Source of the DNA: Candidatus Dormiibacterota bacterium
Lineage (GTDB): Bacteria; Chloroflexota; Dormibacteria; UBA8260; Bog-877
Assembly (NCBI GenBank): GCA_003164475.1
Contig: PLTL01000104.1
Span: forward strand, 1-6,340
Direction of reading: 5' to 3'
DNA length: 6,340 bases
Shown here: in pieces, positions 5,702 through 6,340 of the stretch
How the letters are laid out: each line of letters begins with the position of its first letter
How positions within the stretch are numbered: the first letter of the stretch is position 1
The notes under the pieces: generated by a model
The model's input: the letters and a program-made list of their open reading frames with translations, nothing else
Told to the model about the DNA's origin: nothing
Databases searched by the model: none
Made by a program: the position numbers and the translations under genes

Positions 5702-6044
5702 CCCGCGCATCGGGAGGGGAGGGATTCTTTGGTGGCGACGACGGATGGGCTCTTGATTGGAGCCGCGAGGTGTCGGTGGCTGATTCCGGGGCCGTGTGGG
5801 ACAGTCTGCTCCTGACGCGCCGGGAGGATTCCGGTGGGCCTCAGGAGCCATGAACGGGACCACAGCGCCCGACCCGACTTCAACCGTCAGGGGCCGGCAA
5901 CAGGCCATCGAGGGCGAGATTTGAGATCCGGCCGAGGGTCGGACCAGGCGTGAGGGGGCCCGGTCGCTCGTTCACATCGTCGGTGGAGCAGCGGATGGTG
6001 GCCGGACACCACCGTCGGGCCTACCGTGCGGGCGGGAGTCACTT
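5702..6044. other. Intergenic region with no convincing gene; hairpin and IS end
   Basis: Open frames here on the - strand are short, or run through the crotonase gene as shadows. The region holds an inverted repeat at 5808-5848 and, from about 5951, sequence that probably belongs to the insertion element whose transposase starts at 6045. I see no promoter or terminator with a T-run. Confidence 0.5.
5808..5848. repeat. 8-bp inverted repeat, possible stem-loop downstream of the crotonase gene
   Basis: GCTCCTGA 5808-5815 is the exact complement of TCAGGAGC 5841-5848, with an inner GCCGG/CCGGT near-stem. It begins 107 bases after the crotonase-fold stop codon. It could end that transcript, but has no T-run, or it could be a mobile-element end. 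Confidence 0.3.
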
Positions 6045-6340
6045 CTAGGCGCTGTGTGGTCTGTAAGTGTTGTAGTCGTAGCGCCAGCCGTCGTAGAGGA
6101 TCCGGGCTTCCATGATGGAGTGGAAGATCTCCCCGGCGAAGAGCTCGTCGCCGGCCCGGCTGTTGAAGCTCTCCACAGAGGGGTTCTGCCATGGGGGGCC
6201 CGGGTCACTGCAGGCGGCGCCGGTGCCGGAGAGGCAGCGCCAGTCCCGGATCGCCGCGGCGATGAACTCTGGGCCATTGTCACAGCGGATGTACCTCGGA
6301 GCTCCGCGCCGCACAGTCACCAGGTCCAGGATGTCAGCCA
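5951..6340 (-). mobile_element. IS3-family insertion sequence, right part (runs past the window edge)
   Basis: The element is defined by the transposase fragment at 6045-6340. Its outer end is a guess: TGAGGGGGCCCGGTCGCTCG from 5951 starts with TGA and carries CCCGG at positions 9-13, as do terminal repeats such as those I recall for IS6110 and other actinobacterial IS3 elements. The left end is not in the window, so neither the inverted repeat nor a target duplication can be confirmed. Confidence 0.4.
6045..6340 (-). CDS. IS3-family transposase (integrase core), C-terminal part, partial and probably frameshifted at its end
   Basis: This - strand frame runs in from the right edge and stops at TAG (6047-6045). 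It is the C-terminal half of an IS3 OrfB-type DDE recombinase that cuts and joins the element's ends. Visible in order: 'ADILDL', 'RRGAPRYIRCDNGPEF' with the second catalytic Asp, 'PPWQNPSVESFNSR' with the catalytic Glu, 'DELFAGEIF' and 'WRYDYNTYRPHSA'. Exactly 35 residues separate that Asp and Glu, the IS3-type D(35)E spacing. Relatives continue after 'HSA' with Leu-x-x-Thr-Pro; here a stop follows directly, while the neighbouring frame encodes 'LEVTPA', indicating a one-base deletion. Some positions look degraded, for example 'CSDPGPPW' where 'YIEPGSPW' is usual. The N-terminal part and first catalytic Asp are outside the window. It may be an inactive copy. Confidence 0.85.
   Translation of the reverse strand, partial: ADILDLVTVRRGAPRYIRCDNGPEFIAAAIRDWRCLSGTGAACSDPGPPWQNPSVESFNSRAGDELFAGEIFHSIMEARILYDGWRYDYNTYRPHSA

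Noticed and set aside
5111..5908. 265-residue open frame on the - strand opposite the crotonase-fold gene
   Set aside because: It has low-complexity composition and no recognisable domain, and most of it is the antisense of a well-conserved enzyme.
1..6340. CRISPR array, tRNA or rRNA genes, prophage or defence genes
   Set aside because: No regularly spaced repeats, cloverleaf-like sequences or matching protein motifs were seen on either strand.

Overview
This is a very GC-rich window with GTG starts and tightly overlapping genes, which suggests a high-GC bacterium. An actinobacterial lineage is my best guess, but no taxonomic marker is present, so that is weakly supported.

Left part (1-3246): the end of a molybdate/tungstate uptake operon on the + strand. 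It holds the 3' end of a ModA/WtpA-type binding protein, a complete membrane permease (ModB/WtpB type), a complete ATPase (ModC/WtpC type) and a transcription regulator. The regulator joins an XRE-type DNA-binding domain to a cytoplasmic copy of a periplasmic-binding-protein-like domain. All junctions overlap (4, about 20 and 8 bases), so the four genes are probably one translationally coupled transcript. The likely logic is that the transporter imports the oxyanion and the last protein senses it, or something derived from it, and adjusts transcription.

Middle part (3247-5701): two separately spaced + strand metabolic genes. The first encodes a PLP-dependent aldolase of the threonine aldolase family. 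It is preceded by about 270 non-coding bases rich in hairpins, in which a CCTCC segment could pair either with an upstream partner or with the ribosome binding site. The second encodes a crotonase-fold protein that closely resembles methylmalonyl-CoA decarboxylase (ScpB/YgfG) but has Arg where I recall the catalytic His. It lies behind a 387-base gap holding a long inverted repeat, an extended -10-like box, a 7-1-7 palindrome and a possible 49-residue upstream ORF.

Right part (5702-6340): about 340 bases with no convincing gene, then on the - strand the C-terminal part of an IS3-family transposase. It has a DDE-type D(35)E spacing and stops early at what looks like a one-base deletion. The element continues past the right edge.

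No CRISPR array, tRNA, rRNA or defence system was found. The most interesting points are the fused regulator, the possible RNA switch before the aldolase gene, and the altered active-site positions in both metabolic enzymes.
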